The notes beneath the pieces were generated by a model, which saw only the letters and a program-made list of their open reading frames with translations, was not told where the DNA came from and ran no database searches. This document shows positions 1 through 6,835 of a DNA stretch of 64,000 bases, piece by piece (position 1 is the first letter of the stretch; every line of letters begins with the position of its first letter). The position numbers and the translations under genes were made by a program. The stretch covers positions 1 to 64,000 of the forward strand of contig BOKF01000007.1 of NCBI GenBank assembly GCA_016860845.1, given 5' to 3'. Source of the stretch: Chloroflexota bacterium (GTDB lineage: Bacteria > Chloroflexota > Anaerolineae > 4572-78 > J111).

Positions 1-2
1 AT

Positions 3-125
3 GCCGCGGCCGCCCTGCACTTGGTGCGCTACTATCAAAAACGCAATCATGTCGCTTATCTGTCTCATCGTAAATCCAAATTGGCTCAACTTGGTCTCTC
101 AGCCGTGGTCAACATTGCGCTGTAA
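3..125 (+). CDS. C-terminal end of an unidentified protein (partial)
   Basis: An open frame enters from the left edge and ends at TAA 123-125, giving about 40 residues ending in VVNIAL. The stretch is basic in the middle ([16 protein letters not shown]) and hydrophobic at the end. I do not recognise the family. Its position beside a transposase-like gene makes a mobile-element remnant possible, but nothing in the sequence shows it. It may also be a chance frame. Confidence 0.3.
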   Translation, partial: AAAALHLVRYYQKRNHVAYLSHRKSKLAQLGLSAVVNIAL

Positions 126-182
126 TATTAGTTCGGGCTATTTTAAGCTTTTGCAATAGTTTTTCGAGATTTTTCATCAGTT

Positions 183-497
183 TTACCTACTAGGCCGCGA
201 AAAGAAAGCAACACCTTCAATAAGACAACCAGCAACAATCATCGTCCAGCCTGACCAATCAGAAGGTGTAGTTGTAGCAATATTTACACCAATACCTACT
301 AATACAGTCGCAAGTAACGAAAGAGCAAATACAAGGGTGCTTTTTCGTGATGCTTCACTTAGTTGTAATTCAAGTCGCTGTTTCTCAAGGTTTAGCTCAT
401 TGACTTGTACTTCCAACTCTTTAACAAGCTTCTCCAAGTCATAGGTTGAGGTTAAGGCTAACTGCCTTTCCTCATACAACTTTCCTAGTTCTAACAT
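183..497 (-). CDS. Small coiled-coil protein with two membrane segments
   Basis: The 104-residue product begins with a charged, Leu/Glu-rich heptad-like stretch (about residues 8-50), predicted as a coiled coil. Two hydrophobic segments follow (about 54-75 and 83-98) with a short TTPSDWSG loop between them, so it is probably a small inner-membrane protein with a cytoplasmic coiled coil. Its ATG overlaps the last 7 bases of the upstream transposase-like gene on the same strand, which suggests coupled translation or an element inserted at its 5' end. No family is recognised. In a cassette-rich region it may be cassette cargo. Confidence 0.55.
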   Translation of the reverse strand: MLELGKLYEERQLALTSTYDLEKLVKELEVQVNELNLEKQRLELQLSEASRKSTLVFALSLLATVLVGIGVNIATTTPSDWSGWTMIVAGCLIEGVAFFSRPSR

Positions 498-1774
498 TTT
501 CTGTGGTTAACTTTCAATCCGGTGGAAGAAGTAGAAATGAGCAGATTGTGGAGCCAGTTTGGGTGATACACAAAGCCATTGAGCTTGTGAGCGGGGGAGA
601 GATAGTGCTGACTGACTTTGGCTCGGGGACAATAGGGCCAGAAGTTATGGCACAAAGCCCAAGCCCGAACCTGCAATTCGGCTGAACGCCAGTGACCGTG
701 AAAAGCCCGAGCCGAGAAGAGCCAGCGAGCCATCGGTTCCATCAGCCGATCAATCATATTGCTGGTTCGGTAAGCGTGAGGGTAATCAAAAGCCAAGACA
801 AAACGGTCAGTTTTGGTCACCAGTTTTTCGATAGCCTCTAACGCAGTACCCGTGACCATTTGTTGCGCCCAAGCTTGAAAGCAGGTCATGCGCTGGCGAA
901 AGTCAGTCGTGTCAGCCGCGTGATAGATGTTCCAAACGTGGTCTTTGATCTGCGGGAAGATGGTTTTCAGGCGTTTACAGCGGTCTCGGATTTTGAGAAA
1001 AGCGTGCAAAAAACACTCAATGACCATAATGGTGACAAACAGGGCTTGCCAGGCTTTTTGGGTCGCCAGCCAGCCATCGGTATTAACGGTCTGCGGGGTA
1101 TAATCAGGGAGTAACATCTGGGCTTCTTGTTTGAAATAACCATAGGCTTCGGTTAAAGCCGGTTCATCTGCGTTCAAAGCCAGCGAGGCCCCTAACACAC
1201 AATCTTGGGCAACGGTGGTAGCAATGTAGGCGGTCTGACCATTGAAGTGAACGTGCTTTTCATCCGCTAAAAGATGCTCAGGGAGTTTGTCCGGGTCTTT
1301 AAGCGTGGTTCCGACAACAGTGTAGAAACCAAAACTGCGGCTCAATCGCTCCCAGTAACCATCATCCCGACCAAAGACGTAAGTCAGCCCCCAAAAGGGC
1401 ACGCCAAACCGTCGCAGAAACAAAGCTTTCTCGACCTCATCGGTGTAGCCGGTCATGTACGGCAGCACCTCACTGGGAGCAATAGTAAAAACTTGGGCTT
1501 GACCTGCTGTATTGTCCTGATAGAGCCGGATACGGCGCAACTGGACTTCCGGCAACTTGACGGAAGCCGGCAACAGGTCGTGTAAGCGATAGCCGGCGCT
1601 AATGTCGGCCGGAAATAATTCAGGATACTGGTCAATCATTTGATCTAACCACTGGCGAAAGGCAGTACTATCATAAACTATGTGGTTATACTGTTCCAAC
1701 CCAATCGGTAACGTGATCCGTTTGTTTGGTTTTGCAACTTTGGTTCGAGTTTTGCTATACTTTCGTTGAGGCAT
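491..1774 (-). CDS. DDE-type transposase-like protein
   Basis: The 427-residue product begins with a basic tail. It carries three spaced acidic motifs resembling an RNase H-fold (DDE/MULE-type) transposase: LADEKHVHFNGQ, then VNTDGWLATQKAW, then YRTSNMIDRLMEPMAR followed by a conserved-looking Arg/Phe/Trp block near RAWALCHNFWPY. By analogy with Mutator/IS256 proteins the third motif (N-x2-D/E-R) would give the last catalytic acid. I see no convincing terminal inverted repeats, so element ends are undefined. It lies downstream (minus strand) of attC sites and a 50-codon frame, consistent with insertion into a cassette array. The family assignment is inference; gene reality is likely given length and motif order. 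Confidence 0.6.
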   Translation of the reverse strand: MPQRKYSKTRTKVAKPNKRITLPIGLEQYNHIVYDSTAFRQWLDQMIDQYPELFPADISAGYRLHDLLPASVKLPEVQLRRIRLYQDNTAGQAQVFTIAPSEVLPYMTGYTDEVEKALFLRRFGVPFWGLTYVFGRDDGYWERLSRSFGFYTVVGTTLKDPDKLPEHLLADEKHVHFNGQTAYIATTVAQDCVLGASLALNADEPALTEAYGYFKQEAQMLLPDYTPQTVNTDGWLATQKAWQALFVTIMVIECFLHAFLKIRDRCKRLKTIFPQIKDHVWNIYHAADTTDFRQRMTCFQAWAQQMVTGTALEAIEKLVTKTDRFVLAFDYPHAYRTSNMIDRLMEPMARWLFSARAFHGHWRSAELQVRAWALCHNFWPYCPRAKVSQHYLSPAHKLNGFVYHPNWLHNLLISTSSTGLKVNHRKC

Positions 1775-1816
1775 TATTAGCTGAGCGGCTTGGCGGCTTT
1801 TTCAGTTAATTTTGCC

Positions 1817-1969
1817 TCATTTTCTGCTAACCACAGAATCTATTAGAGCTAGCAACTTTCTTATCAAAGGCGGATTCTGAAGATACTCAGATACGTCAAA
1901 CCGAGTTACCCACTCGGCGTACCTTCCAATCATTATCCGCTTTACTTGGTCAGTTTTTTCTGTTGCCAT
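1817..1969 (-). CDS. Small hypothetical protein, probable cassette ORF
   Basis: An ATG-initiated frame of 50 codons starts MATEKTDQVKRIM and ends in VVSRK. It contains an aromatic, amphipathic stretch (IGRYAEWVTRFDVSEYL). It is the first minus-strand frame after attC site 1, where a cassette gene would begin, and ends about 40 bases before the transposase-like gene. No clear Shine-Dalgarno is visible and I recognise no family. It is either a short cassette gene or the N-terminal stub of one truncated by the inserted element. Confidence 0.4.
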   Translation of the reverse strand: MATEKTDQVKRIMIGRYAEWVTRFDVSEYLQNPPLIRKLLALIDSVVSRK

Positions 1970-2021
1970 GATTTAACTGATCAATGGAAATTTAGCATCC
2001 ATAGTCTGACTCGGATGAGCA

Positions 2022-2142
2022 GGCTAACGCCTCGCGCATAACCCGCGCCCACGATACCTTCAATTAAAGACGACTTCAAAGGGCCAAAAGTGACCTCAAC
2101 AAACGCCCAGCTTGGGGCGTCGGGTTGATGCGCTTGTTAGCT
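2022..2142 (-). other. attC: Integron attC recombination site 1
   Basis: The outer boxes GGCTAAC (2022-2028) and GTTAGCT (2136-2142) flank an imperfect inverted repeat. The arms pair as GCGCAT, AACCCG and CGCCC, with single unpaired bases in the right arm on either side of the 6-bp AACCCG block. That arrangement (R box, spacer, L box with extrahelical bases six pairs apart) is the signature of attC sites. The unpaired bases lie in the right arm of the plus strand, so the site is oriented on the minus strand, matching the direction of the nearby cassette genes. Confidence 0.85.
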
Positions 2143-2374
2143 GCGGCCCCGCTGCCACGACCTGGACCGGCTGCCAGCAGCGAAACTTGCCACCGATTGA
2201 ACCCGACCCCTGTCTGTTGCCGTCAGACCCATGCTTTAGCCAGTCATTCTCACTGAACGTTTCAGCGCAATCTTTTTACCGCTATTACTTTACCGAAGCT
2301 CTTTCCTGTTCGTCTCAAGCGGGTTCGGGCTTGGCTGAGACACTCTGGTTTAATCTACCTCGCACAGCAGCTAA
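2028..2374 (-). other. Short integron cassette without an evident gene
   Basis: Reading the minus strand, cleavage at the R' boxes of attC 2 and attC 1 would define a circularisable unit of about 347 bp, of which about 226 bp (2143-2368) lie between the two attC sites. The longest ATG frame I find on the minus strand there is about 31 codons (from 2232) and has no supporting features. A plus-strand frame of about 150 codons across this area runs through both attC sites and is not credible. The cassette may carry a promoter, a small RNA or a very small peptide. Confidence 0.6.
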
Positions 2375-2493
2375 CGCCTGCGGTTCAGCCGATTGCGGGT
2401 GGGCGCAGCCAATTACATTATACGCCAACTTTGCCAGCAAGAAACACTTGAAAAACCGGGCGGTAGCAATTCGGCTGCAACCGCTTGTTGGGC
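2369..2493 (-). other. attC: Integron attC recombination site 2
   Basis: Outer boxes AGCTAAC (2369-2375) and GTTGGGC (2487-2493; perfect GTTRRRY) flank arms that pair as GCGGTT, CAGCCG and ATTGC. Single unpaired bases in the right arm again sit on both sides of a 6-bp block. Orientation is minus. In that orientation the site lies about 30 bases after the stop codon of the DUF4230 gene ending at 2524, exactly where a cassette gene's attC should be. Confidence 0.9.
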
Positions 2494-2523
2494 GGCTTTT
2501 TTGCAGTGAAGAGACACCCCACT

Positions 2524-3168
2524 TTATAAACCATACCCACTTACAACAACTTGTACTTCCTTAAAGCCAAGTGATTTCAAAAACTGTTCATAATATTGTT
2601 TTCCATCCTTCGCCACTTGGTCCAGGATGCCATTACCACGAGCAAACTCAATCAAAACATCTCGACCAGTTGGAAGTATCTGACTTTGATATGCTGTAAG
2701 GTCGTCCTCGCAAATAAAATTCGGACAGGTATCGCTTTGCGACAAAATATGGCTGTTTTCAAAATCAATAGCCACATTGTCTTCAAAAATTATGGGAGAT
2801 GGCAAAGTTAATTGAACTCGCTTACCATCCGCGCTAATCCATATATCTTCATCATTTAAATCCTTTAAATCAAATCCGGCAGGTACACGTCCTCTTATCA
2901 ACACAACAAATTCCTGCTTTAAGCCGAAAATGCTAATCCAGCTTTGGGGAACTTCAGTGTAAGTTATGTCTACAGCATTGTAATGTTCAATGAAGATTTG
3001 TTTGTTGACGTGTTTAATGGCTTCTAATATAGGTGGGCCAGCGGTTACTGTTGGTTGCGGCGTGGGGGGAGGAGATGGCGGAAATATACCAGAGAGCCAC
3101 AAAATAATTATTCCCAATGCGACCAAAGGCAAAGCATTCCAAACAATCTTCAAAATAATTCTGGACAT
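2524..3168 (-). CDS. DUF4230 family membrane-anchored protein
   Basis: The 214-residue product has one N-terminal membrane segment (about 8-28), a Pro-rich linker, then a DUF4230-like domain: GLKQEFVVLIRGRVPAGFDL, then an acidic DEDIWIS stretch and LPSPIIFEDNVAIDF. The C-terminus (FLKSLGFKEVQVVV) matches the end of its neighbour. The domain should lie outside the membrane; its function is unknown in the family. The ATG at 3168 follows AGGGAG with an 8-base spacing. It is the second gene of a two-gene cassette, 18 bases after its paralogue, and is followed by attC site 2. Confidence 0.8.
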   Translation of the reverse strand: MSRIILKIVWNALPLVALGIIILWLSGIFPPSPPPTPQPTVTAGPPILEAIKHVNKQIFIEHYNAVDITYTEVPQSWISIFGLKQEFVVLIRGRVPAGFDLKDLNDEDIWISADGKRVQLTLPSPIIFEDNVAIDFENSHILSQSDTCPNFICEDDLTAYQSQILPTGRDVLIEFARGNGILDQVAKDGKQYYEQFLKSLGFKEVQVVVSGYGL

Positions 3169-3186
3169 TGATTTATCTCCCTAAAA

Positions 3187-3972
3187 CTACAAGCCGCCTT
3201 TTGGCTTGAACGTGATTTCAATTTCTTCAAACCCTAACTGGCGCAGAAAATTTCCTAATTGAGCTTCACCCAATTTCTCCGACATCAGGAGTAGGCTACC
3301 CTGGTGAGCGGCCCATTCTCTGAATTGCTTTCTGGCTTGTTCAAATGCCTCTTGCTCTAACCCCTCTGGTGGAAACCACCCATTATCAAATATTCGTGAC
3401 TCCCCTGGCAGAAGTTCAACGCTGGTAACAATCGCTCGCGGCAAAACAATCTTTAGTTTTGTTCCATCAATAACTACATCAGAATCTTTAATTTGAGTCA
3501 TATCAATGCCAGCTTGAATCTCGCCTACTGCCATTAACAATATCGTTGCGTCCGGTCCCAACCTTTCCTTAGTCAACTCAACAAATGTTGTCGTGGTAAT
3601 TTCAACCGTAGTAAGATAGCCCAGTTCTTGCCAATTAATAATGATAGGAGTAGGGCGAGGGGTAGGCGTTGAAGTAGGCGTAGGCGTTGAGGTGGGTGTA
3701 GCTGAAGGAACTTGTGTGGCAGTTGGAGAGAATTTTGCCGTCGGGGAAGAAGTAGGGGTAAAGGTTGACGGTATTGTGGGTGTAGGTTTTTCCTCTGGAG
3801 TATTATTTGCAATAGGGGTAGCAGATGGACGGTTAATTAACGTATAAGTGAGTCCAAGCCCTAGTAAAATTACAAGTGCTGCCAAAACACTCAAAATTAT
3901 TGTTGTTGTCTGATTCAGAGAGAGCAGACTGTTTTCGTCGTGAGGTTTGGGCTTATCATTTTGAGATTCCAT
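3187..3972 (-). CDS. DUF4230 family membrane-anchored protein, paralogue
   Basis: The product of about 261 residues has a membrane segment near residues 27-46, a long Thr/Pro-rich linker (TPTPTSTPTPRPTP), then a DUF4230-like domain. Shared motifs with the next gene are a Val-Gly-Glu-x-x-Ala-Gly-Ile-Asp core (VGEIQAGIDM), LPRAIVTSVELLPGESRIFD and the terminal LGFEEIEITF. An upstream GTG at 3987 overlaps the AGGAG motif, so the ATG at 3972, preceded by GAGGAA with about 8 bases, is the better start. Two DUF4230 paralogues in one cassette suggest a heteromeric or duplicated function, which I cannot name. Confidence 0.78.
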   Translation of the reverse strand: MESQNDKPKPHDENSLLSLNQTTTIILSVLAALVILLGLGLTYTLINRPSATPIANNTPEEKPTPTIPSTFTPTSSPTAKFSPTATQVPSATPTSTPTPTSTPTPRPTPIIINWQELGYLTTVEITTTTFVELTKERLGPDATILLMAVGEIQAGIDMTQIKDSDVVIDGTKLKIVLPRAIVTSVELLPGESRIFDNGWFPPEGLEQEAFEQARKQFREWAAHQGSLLLMSEKLGEAQLGNFLRQLGFEEIEITFKPKGGL

Positions 3973-4045
3973 ATTGTGTTTCCTCACTCCTGGTCAATTT
4001 GGTATCTATCTCATTGAAAATTTAGATTTGGATTAAATTTCAGCC

Positions 4046-4168
4046 GCCCAACGCTGAGTTAAGCCGCACCGGGTCAGGCGTACAGAGACACATCCACCCT
4101 TATCTTGGCCAGCAAGTCAGGGTGGCAGTTCTTAATGTCCAGGTGTCGGCTTCAACGATTTGTTCGAG
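4046..4168 (-). other. attC: Integron attC recombination site 3, outer box altered
   Basis: GCCCAAC (4046-4052; perfect box) begins an arm pairing with 4142-4157 as GTT, AAGCCG and CACC, with unpaired bases on both sides of the AAGCCG block. The arms strongly resemble attC of the aadA1 cassette as I recall it. A CCACCCT/AGGGTGG hairpin forms the inner stem. The far box should read GTTRRRY but reads GTTCGAG (4162-4168). Symmetry is lost from the GTTC tetranucleotide on, which is an IS91-family target sequence. Orientation is minus, so this site bounds the 5' side of the DUF4230 cassette. Confidence 0.8.
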
Positions 4169-5650
4169 GGAACATCCGCTTATGGGCTTTGCTCCCTCGT
4201 TCAACGCCCGATTTAGGGCTGATCTTCAACCCCAATCCAACTCAAGGGAGCGTGGGGGCTTCGGGTGTGGCGTTCCTCCGCCTCTTTTTACCCGGTCAGC
4301 GTTCGCTTTCGGCCAGGAGACGCACTTCGCTCTTCCCGCTGACCGGGCTGACCCTTGACCTGGCCTCAGCGACAGACCCCCTGGCGGGTCGGCTGGCTGA
4401 CCAGGCTCAGAATTAAGGCCATCAGCCAGGGCAGCCGCTCGAACTCGGCCCGTTTATACAAACTCCCCTTTGCCCCACAATAGGGACACAGGTCCACCGC
4501 TTCCTCCCCCAAGACCTGTTCCAACCAGGCCAAAAGGCTCAACGGCGGGATGACGGGCAAAGCCGCGGGCAAGCCCAACAAGCTCCGGCAGCGGGGCAGC
4601 TTCTCTTTCCGGGCGCTGGAGTGATGCAAGCCATAATAGCGAATGCGGACAAAACCGGCCGGCAGAATGTGTAACAAAAAACGGCGGATAAACTCTTCCC
4701 CCGTCACCGTCAGCACCTTCTCTTTCCCCTTTTCACCTACCTCCGCCCGTTCCCGGTTATCAAAATAACGAAACCTGACCCGTCCCTGCTCGATGCTTTC
4801 CAGCCGGTAATTGGAGATGGCGACCTGATGGACATAGCGGCTCAAATACTCCGTCACTGCCTCCGGCCCGGCAAACGGCTTGATGAACACCTCCCACTTC
4901 TTGGCTCGCAGCTCGGCCAGCATCCCGCTTAAGGCTGCCTCCGCTGCCTCATCGGCCAGGACGATTTCCTGCCGCTGCACCCGCCGTTCGATCCCGCTTA
5001 ACAGCTTGTCCCGATACGCCGCCGATAACTCGACCACATTGAACAGATAGCGGCTGCTTTTGGGTTTGACCCATTTGTTTCCATCCAGCCGCAGCCCGCC
5101 CCCGCTCACAATGCAGTGCAGGTGAAAATGCGCTTCGATCTGCTGGCCCCAGGTGTGCAGTACCGCCGTGATACCCAACTCACAGCCCAACTCCGCCTTG
5201 GCTTTGGCCTGTAACACCGCGCTCGCCGTCTGGAACAACAAATCATACATCGCCCGTTTGTTGTCTCGAAATAAGGAATTGAGGGCGTGGTCGGTGGTGA
5301 AGACGATGTGAAAGTAGGGGATCGGCAGTTGCAGCACCTGCTGCTGCTCGACCCACTTGGCTCGCTCGTACTTCTGGCACTGGGTGCAGTGCCGGTCCCG
5401 GCAACTGTTGTAGCGAAACACCAGCGCCCCACATTCGCTGCACTGATCTATCCGTCCCCCCAAGGCCGGGGTCCGGCAGGCCAGCATCGCCCCGACTACT
5501 TTGGCCTGCTGGGGACTGACCCGGTGCTTCCGGCGGTACTCAGCCCAATGTTGGCGAAAAACGTCGGCTACAGTCAGAGTAGTGCTGCTGCGGTGGGTGA
5601 TATACTGGTTCGGAACGAACATCGAAGGGTGAACAAGTCCAGGAATGAGA
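4166..5650 (-). mobile_element. IS91-family insertion sequence (ends approximate)
   Basis: The element is defined by its transposase. The left edge is placed next to GTTC at 4162-4165 because attC homology stops there, and IS91 elements insert next to GTTC or CTTG. The roughly 200 bases between 4165 and the transposase stop hold short hairpins such as GCCCGATTTAGGGC, as expected of an origin end. The right edge, upstream of the transposase start, is not visible to me. IS91 elements have no inverted terminal repeats and make no target duplication, so only comparison of copies would fix the ends. Confidence 0.5.
4366..5622 (-). CDS. IS91 family transposase (HUH, two-tyrosine)
   Basis: The 418-residue protein has the full IS91 order. 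An N-terminal Cys cluster (C61, C64, C74, C79, C82; CSECG...CRDRHCTQCQ) forms a zinc-binding domain. The HUH-type metal site is HFHLH (165-169), and a Tyr pair in EYLSRY (Y259, Y263) would nick DNA and hold the 5' end during rolling-circle transposition. Length fits the family and no frameshift is seen, so it may be active. The ATG at 5622 lacks an obvious ribosome site. IS91 relatives can mobilise flanking DNA by one-ended transposition, relevant to the neighbouring cassettes. Confidence 0.92.
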   Translation of the reverse strand: MFVPNQYITHRSSTTLTVADVFRQHWAEYRRKHRVSPQQAKVVGAMLACRTPALGGRIDQCSECGALVFRYNSCRDRHCTQCQKYERAKWVEQQQVLQLPIPYFHIVFTTDHALNSLFRDNKRAMYDLLFQTASAVLQAKAKAELGCELGITAVLHTWGQQIEAHFHLHCIVSGGGLRLDGNKWVKPKSSRYLFNVVELSAAYRDKLLSGIERRVQRQEIVLADEAAEAALSGMLAELRAKKWEVFIKPFAGPEAVTEYLSRYVHQVAISNYRLESIEQGRVRFRYFDNRERAEVGEKGKEKVLTVTGEEFIRRFLLHILPAGFVRIRYYGLHHSSARKEKLPRCRSLLGLPAALPVIPPLSLLAWLEQVLGEEAVDLCPYCGAKGSLYKRAEFERLPWLMALILSLVSQPTRQGVCR

Positions 5651-5894
5651 TCGGATTCAAGCTTTTACTTTACCCCTTTCTCCTCCTTTGGGCAAATTCT
5701 GCCCCCCTGTAGAACAGATGTTTCCTCGAACAATTTGTAGACCGAAGCCTCCGTCCGATGACTTAGGACGGAAAGTTCCGCTTCACTATCAGGGCAGTTC
5801 ATCCCAATTCTACCACACCTTCGCCTTGACTGACAACCCTAAAAAAGTCAAACCAGGCAGGACGAGTCGATTCCAACCGACAGTAAGGAATGGA

Positions 5895-6407
5895 TTATGA
5901 AATAATCCTCTCTTGCCACGCTCTGGCATTACCGCCGGGCTGGCCTGCCTCTTTATACACGCCCAGCGAAAACAGGGTCGCAGCCAGCAGATACAACTGC
6001 GCCCCCGCCGAAATCGCCGGGTCGCCGGCATAAGCCAGGCTGATCGGGCGCAAGCCGGCCTCAACCGCCGCCGCTTCCCACCCGCTCTGCTCCAGCCCCG
6101 GCTCAGCATACCGGGCCAGGCCCGCGTTGTAGGTTGACCGCCCCGGCCCCAGCAAATGTTTCAGCAGAAAGGCGCTCCAGCGGGCCGGCTCAGGGCTGAG
6201 GCGGCGTAAATGCTGCCGCGTCTGCGGGCCGCACACCTGCACCCCCTCCTGGGCCTCCATCATCGCCTGCCGGAAATCACCCTGGCGGCTCGTTTTCGGG
6301 TCGCGCACCCGCCCTTTCCGCCGCACGTAGCCGCGCCGGTCAAAGATAATCTCGCCCAACGCCCCCGACACCTGCATACTGAATAAAGGCCCGATCACTT
6401 TAGCCAT
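5895..6407 (-). CDS. Uncharacterised protein with MAKVxGPLFS N-terminus
   Basis: The frame is open upstream to 6536, but the ATG at 6407 begins MAKVIGPLFSMQVSGALGE, a start I associate with an uncharacterised family seen near phage-like or structural genes, and AAGGAGG lies about 14 bases before it. That gives 170 residues. The N-terminal part (about 1-45) is basic (RRGYVRRKGRVRDPKTSRQGD) and the rest is Ala/Leu-rich with no clear membrane segment or catalytic motif. No function is assigned. It is isolated, between the IS91 element and the divergent glycosyltransferase gene. Confidence 0.6.
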   Translation of the reverse strand: MAKVIGPLFSMQVSGALGEIIFDRRGYVRRKGRVRDPKTSRQGDFRQAMMEAQEGVQVCGPQTRQHLRRLSPEPARWSAFLLKHLLGPGRSTYNAGLARYAEPGLEQSGWEAAAVEAGLRPISLAYAGDPAISAGAQLYLLAATLFSLGVYKEAGQPGGNARAWQERIIS

Positions 6408-6476
6408 AATAACAATCAATACCTCCTTGTTTCTTTGCCTGGGGCAATCGCATCCTCGATTTGCAGCCAAGTCGCT

Positions 6477-6590
6477 TAGGGTTGAAACCCCAAGCTGAGA
6501 GGGCAAAGGACACTCAAGCGCCCTAAATATGAGCATCCTTCAGGATGCTTTGCCTTTTCAGCCTGATGGCTTCAGCCTCAGGCTCATAAG
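6477..6590. repeat. Cluster of short palindromes
   Basis: Upstream of the MAKV-protein gene are GGTTGAAACC-type, GAGCATCCTTCAGGATGCTT (6531-6550) and GCCTGATGGCTTCAGCCTCAGGC-like (6561-6583) inverted repeats. A GAGC/GCTC pair encloses the last two, so the strand could fold into a branched structure. A similar cluster lies at 47161-47258. No gene is evident here. Confidence 0.6.
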
Positions 6591-6697
6591 CAAGGTTAGT
6601 ATGCGATTACCTTATTTCCTTGCCTGACAGCTCTGGTCTAACTCTATCCTACTACGTTCCTGCTACTGCTAACACCCCAATCATGAGGGGTTTTGGA

Positions 6698-6748
6698 GCG
6701 AGCATGATGCGAGCATGATGCGACCATGATGCGATCATGATGCGAGCA
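6698..6748. repeat. 11-bp tandem repeat
   Basis: Four copies of an 11-base unit (GCGAGCATGAT, with third and fourth copies varied to GCGACCATGAT and GCGATCATGAT) and a partial fifth lie about 90 bases before the chosen start of the giant membrane protein. Each unit contains ATG. The rest of the 6408-6835 gap shows nothing else that I recognise. Confidence 0.85.
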
Positions 6749-6835
6749 AGGCCGGTTTGCCAGGGGGAAGAGAGCACGTACCAGCTACTGTCAAATTACT
6801 TGCCCAACCTTCCCCTACCGACTACAATATTCGGC

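Noticed and set aside
2112..2564. A 150-codon plus-strand open frame
   Set aside because: It runs across parts of attC sites 1 and 2 and overlaps the start of the DUF4230 gene's 3' region; composition is unlike a protein and the attC structure explains the sequence better.
4105..4416. A 103-codon plus-strand open frame
   Set aside because: It crosses attC site 3 and the end of the IS91 transposase gene; no ribosome site or protein-like features.
6698..6748. Possible iteron-type replication origin
   Set aside because: Units are only 11 bp, adjacent, and no replication gene or DnaA box lies nearby.
6737..6835. N-terminal extension of the giant membrane protein
   Set aside because: The added 33 residues are hydrophilic and overlap the 11-bp tandem repeat; the ATG at 6836 directly precedes the first membrane helix.
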